Positions 55,591 through 64,000 of a stretch of DNA of 64,000 bases are shown in pieces. Position 1 is the stretch's first letter; each line of letters opens with the position of its first letter. Source of the stretch: Methanothrix sp. (GTDB taxonomy: Archaea; Halobacteriota; Methanosarcinia; Methanotrichales; Methanotrichaceae); assembly GCF_024518575.1 (NCBI RefSeq), contig NZ_JANIHG010000005.1:16127-80126 (forward strand), read 5' to 3'. Under the pieces are notes generated by a model that did no database searches, was not told the DNA's origin, and worked only from the letters and a program-made list of their open reading frames with translations. The translations under genes and the position numbers were made by a program.

Positions 55591-56656
55591 TCCGGAGAGC
55601 AGGCTTCTAGGTATAGCAAGGTCACTCTACGATCAGTTCAGGGATGGTATCGTACCCCATCTCGTGCTTCCGACGAGGACCAAGAAGAACATCGAGTACA
55701 GCACAGAAGATGATGTGTGGGTATACGGCGATCAGGAGAGCGTGAGGAGCGTCAAGACCATACGCGGCGCGAGGACGCTGCTCAAGACCGTGCATCTGAT
55801 AGATCTCCTGGTGAAAGAGCATCTCAGAGGAAACCGGGCGTCAACGCTCAGGGAGATATACTACATCTCCGAGAACTGGGAGCTCGCCAAGTTCGCAGAG
55901 CAGGCCGAGAGCGACCGTCTCATCGAGGATCTGGAGATAATCACAGGCCTTCAGCGGGAGGATTTTCATGTCAGACCTGAAGAGGACGGCGCTGCTGTAT
56001 TCGGCCCCCTCAGGATCAGAGAACGGACGCGGCGCGGCGAGCGCGAGATACACTGCCAGGAGGACATCGGCGAGGCCGGATATCAGATACCCTTCAACGT
56101 CGATTTTGTGGAGTTCCTGGATCACGATGCCAGGATGGTCATAGCTGTCGAGACCGGCGGAATGTATGCCAGGCTGATCGAGAACGGATTCGATGAGGAG
56201 TTCGATGCGATTCTTGTGCACCTCAAGGGCCAGCCAGCGCGATCGACCCGACGCTTCATAAAAAGACTCAACACAGAGCTCGGCCTCCCAGTGGCCGTCT
56301 TCACCGATGGGGATCCGTGGAGCTACCGGATATACGCGAGCGTAGCCTACGGCGCGATAAAGAGCGCGCACCTCTCCGAGCACCTCGCAACGCCGGATGC
56401 GAAATTCCTCGGCGTGCAGCCAACAGACATCGTTGAGTACAACCTCTCCACAGACAGGCTAACAGACAGGGATCTTCACGCACTCAGATCAGAGCTCACG
56501 GACCCGAGGTTCGGCAGCGATTACTGGCAGAAGCAGATACAGCTCCAGATAGATCTGAAGAAGAAGGCTGAGCAGCAGGCATTCGCAGGAAAGGGTTTGG
56601 ACTTCGTCACAAAAAGGTATCTTCCGGAGAGGCTATCAGAGCTGGGGATGGCATAG
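55583..56656 (+). CDS. top6A: DNA topoisomerase VI subunit A (Spo11-like)
   Basis: 357 residues. The DNA-cleaving subunit, forming the phosphotyrosyl bond. A CAP-like winged helix contains [12 protein letters not shown] with tandem Tyr93-Tyr94, one being the nucleophile. The Toprim domain has the acidic residues in [12 protein letters not shown] and [15 protein letters not shown]. It is translated with top6B (start eight bases inside it), giving equal amounts for the A2B2 heterotetramer. All parts are present and of normal length. Confidence 0.97.
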   Translation: MHDPESRLLGIARSLYDQFRDGIVPHLVLPTRTKKNIEYSTEDDVWVYGDQESVRSVKTIRGARTLLKTVHLIDLLVKEHLRGNRASTLREIYYISENWELAKFAEQAESDRLIEDLEIITGLQREDFHVRPEEDGAAVFGPLRIRERTRRGEREIHCQEDIGEAGYQIPFNVDFVEFLDHDARMVIAVETGGMYARLIENGFDEEFDAILVHLKGQPARSTRRFIKRLNTELGLPVAVFTDGDPWSYRIYASVAYGAIKSAHLSEHLATPDAKFLGVQPTDIVEYNLSTDRLTDRDLHALRSELTDPRFGSDYWQKQIQLQIDLKKKAEQQAFAGKGLDFVTKRYLPERLSELGMA

Positions 56657-56727
56657 CACGCAAGTGACAAATATGCCTCTCAAAGGAGGAGCGTCTCACC
56701 CACAATATCCCCAAACTCCATCGCGCG

Positions 56728-57579
56728 TTAACTCTGGTATGCTGAGATGAATGGAACCAGGAGGTTGTGGTCGTTCAGCATGCCTATCAGCTTTCTGTGT
56801 GCATTGACGACAGGCATCTGGTCGATCCTTCTCTGGGACATGATCTTGGCGCACTCGCTGACCCTGCTGGACCTCAGGGCGGTTATCGCCTGGACCATGG
56901 CCTCCATCACCTTCACATTCTTCAGCCTGATCTTCGATACCTGGTAGTACCTTGAGATGGCCTCCTTCTGGCTCTCCCAGCTCCACTCGTCCATCTCAGG
57001 CGCGGTATCCGCATCCGCCCTCTCCAGCGACTCCTCGACGACGCTCTTCGCTATGAGATCCCTGTCTGTGACGATGCCGACCAGCTGGAGGTCTGTATCT
57101 ATCACAGGGCAGGCCTGAACTCCGGCATACTCCATGATCGCGCCCACCACCGGCAGCGGCATCTCAGACCACACAGCGACGACGTGCCGCTCAAAGTAAG
57201 GATCTATCGGCTCATCCATGTTGAGAGAAGCGATGACCCTCACGACATCGGCGACGCTTATGATCCCCACAAGCCGTCCATCCTCGACCACCGGAAGTCT
57301 CCTTATCCGCTTTTCCACAAACAGCTTCGCCGCCTCGACCAGGTGATCATCAGGACGGACGACAAAGGGGTTCCTGGTCATGAGCATGGCGATCTGATCC
57401 TCCTCCGGGTTCCGGAGAAGATCTGTCCTGGTGACCATGCCGACAACAGTGTTGTTCTTGACGACAGGAACGCCAGAGACGTGCCGCTCGTTCAGAACCT
57501 TCAGCACCTTATCCCTGGTGCCGGGCAGGCTCACATAAGCGACATCCTTGACCATCGCATCTCTGACCAGGATATCCAA
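56728..57579 (-). CDS. Protein with four CBS domains
   Basis: 283 residues made of four CBS motifs in tandem (VRDAMVKDVAYVSLPGT, MLMTRNPFVVRPDDHLVEAA, VWSEMPLPVVGAIM and KVMEAMVQAITALRSSRVSECA), i.e. two Bateman modules. They usually bind AMP, ATP or S-adenosyl compounds and report energy status. The TTG start at 57579 is supported by GGAGGG seven bases upstream. It follows the UspA gene by three bases on the same strand. Target enzyme or channel unknown. Confidence 0.88.
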   Translation of the reverse strand: MDILVRDAMVKDVAYVSLPGTRDKVLKVLNERHVSGVPVVKNNTVVGMVTRTDLLRNPEEDQIAMLMTRNPFVVRPDDHLVEAAKLFVEKRIRRLPVVEDGRLVGIISVADVVRVIASLNMDEPIDPYFERHVVAVWSEMPLPVVGAIMEYAGVQACPVIDTDLQLVGIVTDRDLIAKSVVEESLERADADTAPEMDEWSWESQKEAISRYYQVSKIRLKNVKVMEAMVQAITALRSSRVSECAKIMSQRRIDQMPVVNAHRKLIGMLNDHNLLVPFISAYQS

Positions 57580-57582
57580 GGA

Positions 57583-58026
57583 TCAACCCTCCTTCCTCTC
57601 CCCCGGCACAGTTAAGACGGGGACCCTGGAGTGCTGTACCACCTTCTCCGCCACGCTCCCGAGTAGGAACCTGTCGAGGCCGCTTCTTCCAACGCTTCCC
57701 ATGACAAGGAGGTCCACATTTAAATCCCGCGATAGCTTCAGTATCTCATCAGTCGGCTTCCCCTCGACAACCCTCTTCTCGCACGGCACGCCCGCATCCG
57801 AAGCTATCGACTCCACATATGATGTGGCATCCTCCCCCTCCTTGAGGAGCATATCCCTTATGCCAACCAGGATCATCTCATCCGGCAGATGGCTCAGCCG
57901 GCCGGTATCTGCCACATAGACCGCTATGACCCTGGCCCCGAGATTCCGGGCGAGCTCCACGCCGAACCTCGCAGCCCTCTCGCTCGTCTCAGAGCCATCC
58001 GTTGCTATCATTATCTTCTCGATCAT
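57583..58026 (-). CDS. Universal stress protein (UspA family)
   Basis: 147 residues. KIMIATDGSETSERAARFGVELA at the start and the ATP-binding GSVGRSGLDRFLLGSVAEKVV at the end are diagnostic of the ATP-binding Usp subgroup. The pairing with a CBS protein, three bases apart, recalls fused Usp-CBS proteins and suggests joint sensing of adenylates. Upstream is the amidohydrolase gene, four bases away, so three genes probably share one transcript. Confidence 0.92.
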   Translation of the reverse strand: MIEKIMIATDGSETSERAARFGVELARNLGARVIAVYVADTGRLSHLPDEMILVGIRDMLLKEGEDATSYVESIASDAGVPCEKRVVEGKPTDEILKLSRDLNVDLLVMGSVGRSGLDRFLLGSVAEKVVQHSRVPVLTVPGERKEG

Positions 58027-58030
58027 GCTT

Positions 58031-59065
58031 TCAGATCCTCAGCATTATGTCAGAGGGCTCGGCCCTTCTCACGATGCTCGCCAGTGGGTTCAACGATCCC
58101 CTCAGATTGCGGGAGTTCCTGTCGAACACATTAATCCGCGCCTCTTTCCCGGGATCGATGGAGCCGAGCCTCTCAGCCATACCCAGTGCTCTTGCTCCAT
58201 TTATCGTGCACATCATAAAAACCTGTCTGTCGTCTCTGACGATCGCTTTTGATAAGAGCTCCATCTCTCTGAAGATGCTGGTCGAATTTATCATCAGGTT
58301 GTCCGTGCCAACGCAGACATTGAGCTCCAGGGAGAGCATCGCCGCGATATCAGGAAGGCCGGCGCGCGTGAATAGATTGGATCTGGGGCACACGACCACA
58401 GAGGCGCCTGAATCCGCAACATCCCTCAGATCGGAGCGCTCCGCTCTGGAGAGATGTATCAGAATGTCAGGCCCGATGGCCAGCGCGCCCTCTATATCGT
58501 CCCTGCCGGCCTCGCCGGCGTGTATCGCCACGCGCTTTCCAGATCTTTTCGCGATGCTCACGACCTCATCGACGAAATCCCGATCGTAATCCCTTGTGCT
58601 GCTCAGACCGATGCCCCAGCACGCTGGATGTATATCCGCTGTAGTCCCAAGAGGCCTGCCGAAGACCCTGCTCTGAATGGGCAGACCCTCCAGAGCTCTG
58701 AGGAGAAGCTCAACTCCATGAGGGCCGCCCTCCCTGAAATCGCCGAAGGCGCAGGTTCCGGAGTCGAGCATCTCCTCAGCGGAGAAGCGCATCGATTCAA
58801 TAAGGAGATCATCGCCAGCTCTCTCAAGAATCCTGTGCTTCAGGCCCCCTGGCCCCACGAGATCTGCAAGATCCATGAACGGCGGATCCTTCGCGATGGA
58901 GTCCGCTACATGAGTATGCGCATTGACAAAAGCAGGGCATATGATGCCCTCGAAGTGCCCCCTCTCCCTGCCCTCGCCGACCTCTTTTATGATGCCGTTT
59001 TTAATAACTACATACCCATCCAGGGCAACCATATCCTCGCCTGAGATCACGGTTCCGGAGAGCAT
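58031..59065 (-). CDS. Amidohydrolase family protein (cytosine deaminase-like)
   Basis: 344 residues. The metal-binding motifs NAHTHVADS, HAGEAGRDD, and SRAERSDL with GTDNLMINS place it in the SsnA/TrzN/cytosine-deaminase branch, which removes amino or chloro groups from ring nitrogens. The ATG at 59065 follows AGGAGG at five bases; the frame is open for 39 codons more, which would overlap the divergent reductase gene. Because the next gene on the other strand acts in riboflavin synthesis, a purine/pteridine-type substrate is possible but not shown. Confidence 0.82.
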   Translation of the reverse strand: MLSGTVISGEDMVALDGYVVIKNGIIKEVGEGRERGHFEGIICPAFVNAHTHVADSIAKDPPFMDLADLVGPGGLKHRILERAGDDLLIESMRFSAEEMLDSGTCAFGDFREGGPHGVELLLRALEGLPIQSRVFGRPLGTTADIHPACWGIGLSSTRDYDRDFVDEVVSIAKRSGKRVAIHAGEAGRDDIEGALAIGPDILIHLSRAERSDLRDVADSGASVVVCPRSNLFTRAGLPDIAAMLSLELNVCVGTDNLMINSTSIFREMELLSKAIVRDDRQVFMMCTINGARALGMAERLGSIDPGKEARINVFDRNSRNLRGSLNPLASIVRRAEPSDIMLRI

Positions 59066-59180
59066 CAGCTCCTCCTGAGGGCAAGCAGCACATACTGATG
59101 CGGAGAGAGGGCTGCCCGGGCCGGAGGGATCGCGGGCGATGGGAGCCTTCAGCTTATTAACATCCTCATCGAGTCTATGC

Positions 59181-59852
59181 ATGATGAGACCCTATGTTTT
59201 CATCAACAGCGCAATGAGCGCTGACGGGAAGATAAGCTCTTTTCTGAGAAGACAGGTACGCATCTCCGGATCTGGGGACCTCCTCAGGGTGGACAGGCTG
59301 CGCGCTGAGAGCGATGCGGTGATGGTTGGAGTGGGAACGGTCATCGCAGACAACCCGAAGCTTCGGGTGAAGTCAGAGGCTCTGAGATCATGGCGGCTGG
59401 AGAGAGGGATGCCGGAGAACCCTCTCCGGGTTGTGGCCGACAGCAGAGCCAGAACGCCACCATACGCGGAGGTTCTGGGCCCCGGATGCATCATCGCTGT
59501 ATCGAGATCTGCCCCCGCTGAGAGGACTAGCGAGCTCTCGAAGAGATGCGAGATCGCGGTCTGCGGCGAGGATCGCGTGGATCTCGGAGAGCTTCTGGAG
59601 ATGCTGTACCAGAGGGGCGTGAGGAGGCTGATGGTCGAGGGAGGGGGGACTTTGAACTGGTCTCTCATAGAGCAGGATCTCGTCGATGAGATCTGCGTCT
59701 TTGTTGGAGGGCTGGTGATAGGCGGAAAGGACGCGCCGACGCTTGTGGACGGAAGCGGATTTGCGGAGAGCTTCCGAAAGCTAGAGCTGATCTCGGCAGA
59801 TCGGCTCGATGATGGCGTGCTCATAAAATGGAGGGTGGTCAGGAGCGCATGA
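59181..59852 (+). CDS. arfC: 2,5-diamino-6-ribosylamino-pyrimidinone 5'-phosphate reductase
   Basis: 223 residues of the RibD C-terminal/Rib7 dihydrofolate-reductase fold. PYVFINSAMSADGKISS, VMVGVGTVIADNPKLRV, PLRVVADSRAR and LMVEGGGTLNWSLIEQ are the family signatures. In archaea this enzyme reduces the ribose of the diaminopyrimidinone phosphate early in riboflavin and F420 precursor synthesis. Two ATGs (59181, 59184) begin it; upstream codons are not needed. It converges on the DUF169 gene with a 14-base 3' overlap. Confidence 0.9.
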   Translation: MMRPYVFINSAMSADGKISSFLRRQVRISGSGDLLRVDRLRAESDAVMVGVGTVIADNPKLRVKSEALRSWRLERGMPENPLRVVADSRARTPPYAEVLGPGCIIAVSRSAPAERTSELSKRCEIAVCGEDRVDLGELLEMLYQRGVRRLMVEGGGTLNWSLIEQDLVDEICVFVGGLVIGGKDAPTLVDGSGFAESFRKLELISADRLDDGVLIKWRVVRSA

Positions 59853-60537
59853 ACTTATCCCAGCCCTCGTGCCTCTCCTTCAGGATAGTACATATGTCCT
59901 CGAGCATCTCAAATGGGATGCCGACAACGACATCGTTCTCCGTTAAGGCGGACTTCTTCGCAGAGCCATCGCATCCAAGCGAGACATTGACATCGCCTTT
60001 GATAATCGGCGATGCAGTGGCGTCAACGCAGAATGACTGAATCCCAGCTGTGTCGAGATTCATGCGCCCGCCGCGCCTGTACATCACAGCCTGGACTATG
60101 CGGCGCGCCTGCAGCGCATTTCCAACAAATATAACCACATCCGGAGTTATGCTCAGCTTTGCGAGAGGCGCGACAAGGGTCGCGACGGTGCTGCCCGCCG
60201 GGAGCCTGGGCATGCTCGCGGCGATCCTCTGGCCCACGGTCTGTGTGGCGCTTTTGTTGAGCTTTGAAAAGTAGAGCTTTCCTGAGGAGATGTTCTCAGG
60301 GCACTCAACCAGGCCTATGCCAGAAGCCCCGCCCTTGCAGTCGTGCTTGTCCAGACGCGCGAAGAGCACCTCTCCCCTTCGTGCGCGCTGAACCATCCCG
60401 CAGTACGGCATGGGCTTCTCAATCTCCTTCAGATCCTTCGGGATATCCCCCTCGCTCTTGAAGAGAACCACTCCAACAGGCTCGCTATCGAGGCCGAGCG
60501 TGCTCTTAAGAATATCCGACATCTCAGCATAATCCAT
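59839..60537 (-). CDS. DUF169 family protein
   Basis: 232 residues. Matches the DUF169 (COG2043) pattern: GLDSEPVGVVLFKSEGD near the start, CGMVQRARRGEVLFARLDKHDCKGGASGIGL with conserved Cys, PDVVIFVGNALQARRIVQA, and NVSLGCDGSAKKSAL with another Cys. The function is unknown; conserved Cys suggest metal or cofactor binding. GAGGTG precedes the ATG. It is widespread in methanogens and anaerobes. Its 3' end overlaps the riboflavin reductase gene. Confidence 0.8.
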   Translation of the reverse strand: MDYAEMSDILKSTLGLDSEPVGVVLFKSEGDIPKDLKEIEKPMPYCGMVQRARRGEVLFARLDKHDCKGGASGIGLVECPENISSGKLYFSKLNKSATQTVGQRIAASMPRLPAGSTVATLVAPLAKLSITPDVVIFVGNALQARRIVQAVMYRRGGRMNLDTAGIQSFCVDATASPIIKGDVNVSLGCDGSAKKSALTENDVVVGIPFEMLEDICTILKERHEGWDKFMRS

Positions 60538-60743
60538 AACGACACCTCGTTAGCTCTGGTTATATCATGAGATATCTCTGTTGCGCTCATCTCTTGAAGG
60601 GGATCATTTCAATTAAATTCTTCTAATTATTGCGAATTACATATCAAAAATACTCTCAATAAGATGGTATAAACTTGATTACAATCTCATAAATCACAAA
60701 TTAATTAGAAAAGTTTAAATCTTTGCAGATAATCGTAGTAGTA

Positions 60744-60760
60744 ACCTCTCTAGGAGAGGT
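60744..60760 (+). promoter_or_regulatory. Hairpin masking the ribosome site of the lamin-tail gene
   Basis: ACCTCTC-TAG-GAGAGGT is a perfect seven-pair stem with a three-base loop that contains the Shine-Dalgarno GGAGAGGT, just before the ATG at 60769. TATA-like GTTTAAATC (60713-60721) would start the mRNA near 60743, so the hairpin could be at the extreme 5' end. Confidence 0.5.
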
Positions 60761-60768
60761 GGGGAAGT

Positions 60769-61194
60769 ATGGTGTGGATCACAAAAATAAGCTTAGGACT
60801 GGCCATCCTGCTGGTCCTCATGGCATCCCCTGCATACGGGGATGGGAATGTATCGAGCTCTGAAAAAAGCCCTGTGAGAATTTCAAACGTCAGCTTCGTG
60901 GCGCCGAGCCCGGAGAGGGCGAACCTCAATGAGGAATGGGTCGAGATCGAGAATGGCGGAAATACAGACGTGAATCTCGCGGGATGGAGCATATCCGACG
61001 AGCAGGAGCACAAATATGTGTTTCCTGATGGATTCATTCTCCGATCTGGCGCCAGGGTGAAGGTGCACACAGGTGCTGGCAATGATACCCAGCAGGACCT
61101 CTACTGGGGGAGGAGCGTCCCTGTCTGGAATAACGACGGGGACAGAGCCACACTGAGAGACAGCTCCGGCAGCATCATCGACATCAAGCCCTGA
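60769..61194 (+). CDS. Secreted lamin-tail domain protein
   Basis: 141 residues. A signal peptide (about 1-24, LGLAILLVLMASPAYG) is followed by one Ig-like lamin-tail domain: NEEWVEIENGGNTDVNLAGWSI, the YVFPDGFILRSGARVKVHTG loop and WNNDGDRATLRDSSG at the end. Such domains occur in secreted archaeal and bacterial proteins, often beside nucleases or as envelope tethers; a nuclease lipoprotein is 440 bases away on the other strand. It has its own promoter and a T-rich end (TTTTTT near 61207). Confidence 0.88.
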   Translation: MVWITKISLGLAILLVLMASPAYGDGNVSSSEKSPVRISNVSFVAPSPERANLNEEWVEIENGGNTDVNLAGWSISDEQEHKYVFPDGFILRSGARVKVHTGAGNDTQQDLYWGRSVPVWNNDGDRATLRDSSGSIIDIKP

Positions 61195-61310
61195 CCCAGG
61201 GCAATATTTTTTATCCCTGTAAATTCGAGTTGCGCTGATTGAATCGAATAACCAAAATGAGATCAGAACAGCCAGGACGCCACAGGCGCAGCTGTTCTGG
61301 TCGGTACTTT

Positions 61311-61493
61311 TCAATACGCTTTTGCTACTGTTATCACCCTGTCATTACTGTCGAGCACCAGCACCTCGTCTCCCGGGCTCACATCCGGGTCTGCCCTGAG
61401 CACCAGCCTGGAGAATACGCGCCCGCCTCTTGCAACAAAAGGCACTGCGTCATCAGAGACGACGACTCTCTTGGGTTTTATCGCACCACTCAT
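61311..61493 (-). CDS. Small PUA-domain protein
   Basis: 60 residues: PKRVVVSDDAVPFVARGGRVFSR, then DVSPGDEVLVLDSNDRVITVAKAY, a nearly minimal PUA fold, an RNA-binding domain found in tRNA and rRNA modification enzymes. The ATG at 61493 follows GGGTGA; the frame continues eight codons upstream without a better site. An AT-rich promoter region lies at 61530-61600. As a stand-alone protein it may assist RNA modification; the target is unknown. Confidence 0.75.
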   Translation of the reverse strand: MSGAIKPKRVVVSDDAVPFVARGGRVFSRLVLRADPDVSPGDEVLVLDSNDRVITVAKAY

Positions 61494-61636
61494 ATTTTTT
61501 TCACCCCCTGCATACATTCACAACTGCTTTGATATGAATTTTTCGGTAATAAATAACAAATGATAATATTAATATTGAATATTGTGTCACCAAAATGAAC
61601 GCATCCTGGACCCTGCGCGACGCTCCGTTCCGGTCG

Positions 61637-62233
61637 TCACGGAGGCTTGCAGACGCGGCACGGCGTGTATCCCATCGAGCGCGCCTCATCTGGGCTGGAG
61701 AAGCATATGATGTTATCCGGGGCGATCTTCTCTGCCCACTCACAGTCAGGGTAGTGGTATTTTTTCGACTTCACCGAGCCGACGTATGCACAGCCGGCCG
61801 GCTGGAGCGAGCTTAGATTCCACCAATCAGCTGGATTGAACTCGTTGTCCGTGAAGTCCTTCACAACAGCATGACCGCTGTCAACGATCATCCTGTTGAA
61901 GTTCATCTCCCGATCCGGCGCACCATTTTTCTCCAGATACACAACACATATCCATCTCCCGTAATCATCCCTGCCCCGCATGTCGTCTATGTCCAGCCAG
62001 ACGGTGCGTCCGAAGAGCCAGGAGATCGTGTAGTTCGCGGCAGCTCTTCCGGCCTCTGTATCCAGCTCCGGACAGTCGACGTCTGCAAGCCGCACCCTCC
62101 CAAGACCCTCAACATCGAACGTGTCGCCATCCACGACCTTGATGACTGTCCCTCGGAACTCATCCGGCGCGGAATCGAGACAGCCCATCAGAATGACGAG
62201 CACAAGAATTGCAGCAGGCTGGAGCAGCTTCAT
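61637..62233 (-). CDS. Secreted lipoprotein nuclease (thermonuclease family)
   Basis: 198 residues. The signal peptide ends in a lipobox-like LMGC. A staphylococcal-nuclease-type OB fold follows (GTVIKVVDGDTFDVEGLGRVRLADVDCPE; RGRDDYGRWICVVYLEKNG) with the catalytic Arg/Glu/Asp pattern. The C-terminal 50 residues (YVGSVKSKKYHYPDCEWAEKI ... ARSMGYTPCRVCKPP) form a small metal-binding module like the Ada/GIY-associated Cys domain, with three Cys and a His. It would degrade extracellular nucleic acids at the cell surface. Confidence 0.88.
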   Translation of the reverse strand: MKLLQPAAILVLVILMGCLDSAPDEFRGTVIKVVDGDTFDVEGLGRVRLADVDCPELDTEAGRAAANYTISWLFGRTVWLDIDDMRGRDDYGRWICVVYLEKNGAPDREMNFNRMIVDSGHAVVKDFTDNEFNPADWWNLSSLQPAGCAYVGSVKSKKYHYPDCEWAEKIAPDNIICFSSPDEARSMGYTPCRVCKPP

Positions 62234-62428
62234 GCCTTCGAGGTCTTGCGCGGCACAATTTATTGATTACGATGATCACTCTTGTCTTGATCCATCAATA
62301 TGCGCGCTGGCAGTGAGCACAGGCGTCTCCTGAAGATCTCTTCGATACAGGGATAACCGCGGAATAACGAGAGACCCTCGATCGGGGATCCTGCATAGCT
62401 TGAATAACTTTGATGGGTGGATGCAATC

Positions 62429-63019
62429 ATGCGCGACTTTGTTATTGTGGGTCACAGCGCGAAGACCACGCCGGATTTCTCCCTGGAGGATCTTCCCGGA
62501 ACCTCGGGGAGGATGGATGTGCTTTGCAGATGCATCAACTCGGCATTCATGCTATCGCACGGGATAAGAAGAGACGTCAGGTGCCATCTCATCCTCATGG
62601 GTGGACCTGAGCCTAAGATACTCCGATTTGATGGAAGCAGGCTCCGCCATTTGAACCCGGACGAGAGGAGCACGGCTGCACTGATAAAGCGCGCCCTATC
62701 CATCGATGCCAGCCCCTTCTGGAGGGAGTCCACGCCCGGCATTTACATCAGGAAGGGTGATCTCAGATCGCTGTTGGAGTCTCTGAGAGATGATGGACAG
62801 AGGCTGTACTACCTCAGGGAGGATGGTGCTCAGCTCAGCGGAACCGTTTCGGAGGGCGCGTTCATACTCGGGGATCACACAGGCATGAGAGATGATGAGG
62901 AGCAGCTCATCGAATCAATGGGAGCTGAGACGGTGAGCATAAGCCCGCTGAGCCTCCACGCAGACCACTGCATAGTGATAATAAACTGGATGTGCGATAA
63001 CGCCGCTGTAAGGAGATGA
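62429..63019 (+). CDS. trmY: tRNA (pseudouridine54-N1)-methyltransferase TrmY
   Basis: 196 residues of the SPOUT methyltransferase class. [16 protein letters not shown] at the N-terminus, [21 protein letters not shown], and the knot region [16 protein letters not shown] with [20 protein letters not shown] match archaeal TrmY. It forms m1-pseudouridine at position 54 of the T loop using S-adenosylmethionine. The ATG at 62429 follows GGGTGGATG. It is transcribed alone. Confidence 0.93.
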   Translation: MRDFVIVGHSAKTTPDFSLEDLPGTSGRMDVLCRCINSAFMLSHGIRRDVRCHLILMGGPEPKILRFDGSRLRHLNPDERSTAALIKRALSIDASPFWRESTPGIYIRKGDLRSLLESLRDDGQRLYYLREDGAQLSGTVSEGAFILGDHTGMRDDEEQLIESMGAETVSISPLSLHADHCIVIINWMCDNAAVRR

Positions 63020-63224
63020 TCCACGGAGATGATGTGACCGCAAAAACCAGAATGCTGCAGGGTCGGAGTGCTAAAAGGATGAAAGATTTGATGTGCTGTT
63101 TTGATGTGCTTTTAGTCTCTTCCAGAAACGAGCCGCAACAGGAGGTCTACCTCAATCTCATGATTTCTATTACAGCGCATCCGGGGTTATGCATAGTGTG
63201 GATATAATGATATACAAAAAATTA

Positions 63225-63234
63225 TTATATATAG
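63225..63234 (+). promoter_or_regulatory. TATA box before the small secreted/membrane protein gene
   Basis: TTATATATAG in an A-rich context, 43-52 bases upstream of the ATG at 63277, with a predicted start near 63256 and GAGGG as ribosome site. Confidence 0.7.
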
Positions 63235-63276
63235 AACTACAGAATCCACGATGTCAGATGCAAAGAGGGCTCCTGG

Positions 63277-63570
63277 ATGAGGAAAAAGGCTATTGTTTTT
63301 GTCATGATATTGGTAATCTTATGTCTCGGCATCTGGGCACAAAATGGCGAGAAGTTGAGTGCGGTTCTGCCCATCGCGCACCTTATCGAGATCTCAAAGA
63401 TTGCTTTATCACATATCACAAGCCTCGCCTGCAACCTGCTCAGAGAGATCGCGATCAGAGCGGGAGAGACGATATCAGCGATCTCTCTGGAGATATTCAG
63501 AGTTTTGGTTAAAATTGCATCTGACCTGGACGCAAGGATGCAATCCGTGCTTCACAGACCCATCATTTGA
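63277..63570 (+). CDS. Small secreted or membrane-anchored helical protein, 97 residues
   Basis: An N-terminal hydrophobic helix after MRKKA (IVFVMILVILCLGIWA) acts as signal or anchor. The rest is a helix-rich, mildly amphipathic stretch (LIEISKIALSHITSLACNLLREIAIRAG) without motifs. A good TATA box and ribosome site support expression. I do not recognise a family. The gene stands alone. Confidence 0.55.
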   Translation: MRKKAIVFVMILVILCLGIWAQNGEKLSAVLPIAHLIEISKIALSHITSLACNLLREIAIRAGETISAISLEIFRVLVKIASDLDARMQSVLHRPII

Positions 63571-64000
63571 TGATAAATATAAAACTTAAGCCTGCAGATC
63601 TGTAAAGACATGCAGCTACATTGAAGCGCTTCTTGGCGCACTCGGGTTGTGTACAAAGTCATTGAAATCCACCGCACAAACCCATTCAGACCAATGTAGC
63701 ATCTAGGAGATGGCGATTACAGGAGCATCACTAGCGATTCGAGCCATCTGATCAAGAAGGGGGATAGATCCGCCCGTCCGGGAGTAGCATTAACAGCGGT
63801 GACGAGCGGCCAAGATGGTAGTAGTCATATAGCTATGAAGCCGTTAGCCATGCAGTGCGAAAGTATTCAGTGGCATCTTAAACTCTTGCTCCGCATTGCC
63901 ATAGCCCTGCAGATGGCTTCTCGCGCTTCGAACATCCGCATCGGAACCGCTCGACGAAGCGTTGATGACATCGCCTTCTCCGCTGTCACGAAATCAACTC
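63571..64000. other. Gene-free end of the window
   Basis: No ORF longer than about 60 codons with coding character, no tRNA and no clear transposon end. The only structure is a weak inverted match GCTACATTG (about 63611) / CAATGTAGC (about 63694). It may be decayed mobile DNA or the upstream region of a gene beyond the edge. Confidence 0.4.

Noticed and set aside
63611..63702. Possible RNA gene bounded by GCTACATTG/CAATGTAGC
   Set aside because: Nine-base arms with no internal tRNA, C/D or terminator features; not above chance.

Overview
The window looks like chromosomal DNA of an aceticlastic methanogen of the Methanothrix (Methanosaeta) type. This is inferred from gene content, not from a database match. 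Archaeal markers are a group II chaperonin, topoisomerase VI A and B, class I lysyl-tRNA synthetase (C-terminus only), Bud32, ribosomal S6e, TrmY, an archaeal CCA-adding enzyme, an endonuclease Q-like protein and a tRNA-Trp with a box C/D intron. Methanogen markers are cysteate synthase (coenzyme M synthesis), methanogenesis marker proteins 2, 4/MtxX and 9, and the nitrogen repressor NrpR. Promoters are TATA/BRE type, several transcripts look leaderless, and other genes carry strong GGAGG-type ribosome sites.

Layout. 1-9.0 kb: end of lysS, a 43-residue ORF, two BatA/VWA membrane proteins divergent from the thermosome, then a DUF447 / CitG-like / marker 9 operon. 9.1-19.4 kb: intergenic DNA with inverted repeats, a 1623-residue DUF11-type surface protein, EndoQ, a decayed TnpB end, the marker 2 and MtxX pair, and a small MITE-like element. 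19.4-24.2 kb: tRNA-Trp (intron-containing) and tRNA-Lys, an Lhr-type helicase coupled to a phosphoesterase, and a second MITE-like element. 24.5-35.2 kb: metabolic genes (aminotransferase, MoaD/MoeB pair, PfkB kinase, superoxide dismutase, gamma carbonic anhydrase), then a tight four-gene operon of Fe-S protein, GTPase, ABC ATPase and cysteate synthase, then DUF1786 overlapping Bud32.

35.3-47.4 kb: an S-layer-type protein made of two nearly identical 912-bp units with a PGF-CTERM anchor, a deacetylase-family protein, the CCA enzyme / ThpR / IlvD run, a sodium:solute symporter overlapping a geranylgeranyl reductase-family flavoprotein, S6e, NrpR, tRNA-Gln and tRNA-Glu. 47.6-53.4 kb: a lineage-specific envelope region with three related secreted proteins, a DUF1646 membrane protein, two uncharacterised cytosolic proteins and a 39-residue membrane peptide. 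53.5-64 kb: an Lrp-type effector domain coupled to top6B-top6A, UspA plus a four-CBS protein, an amidohydrolase divergent from a riboflavin-pathway reductase, DUF169, small secreted proteins, a nuclease lipoprotein and TrmY. The last 430 bases hold no gene I can support.

Most interesting for follow-up: the Fe-S/GTPase/ABC ATPase module joined to cysteate synthase; the three-paralogue secreted cluster; the CCA-adding enzyme whose catalytic N-terminus has no ATG, GTG or TTG start; and two short elements with related inverted ends flanked by 9- and 11-bp direct repeats.
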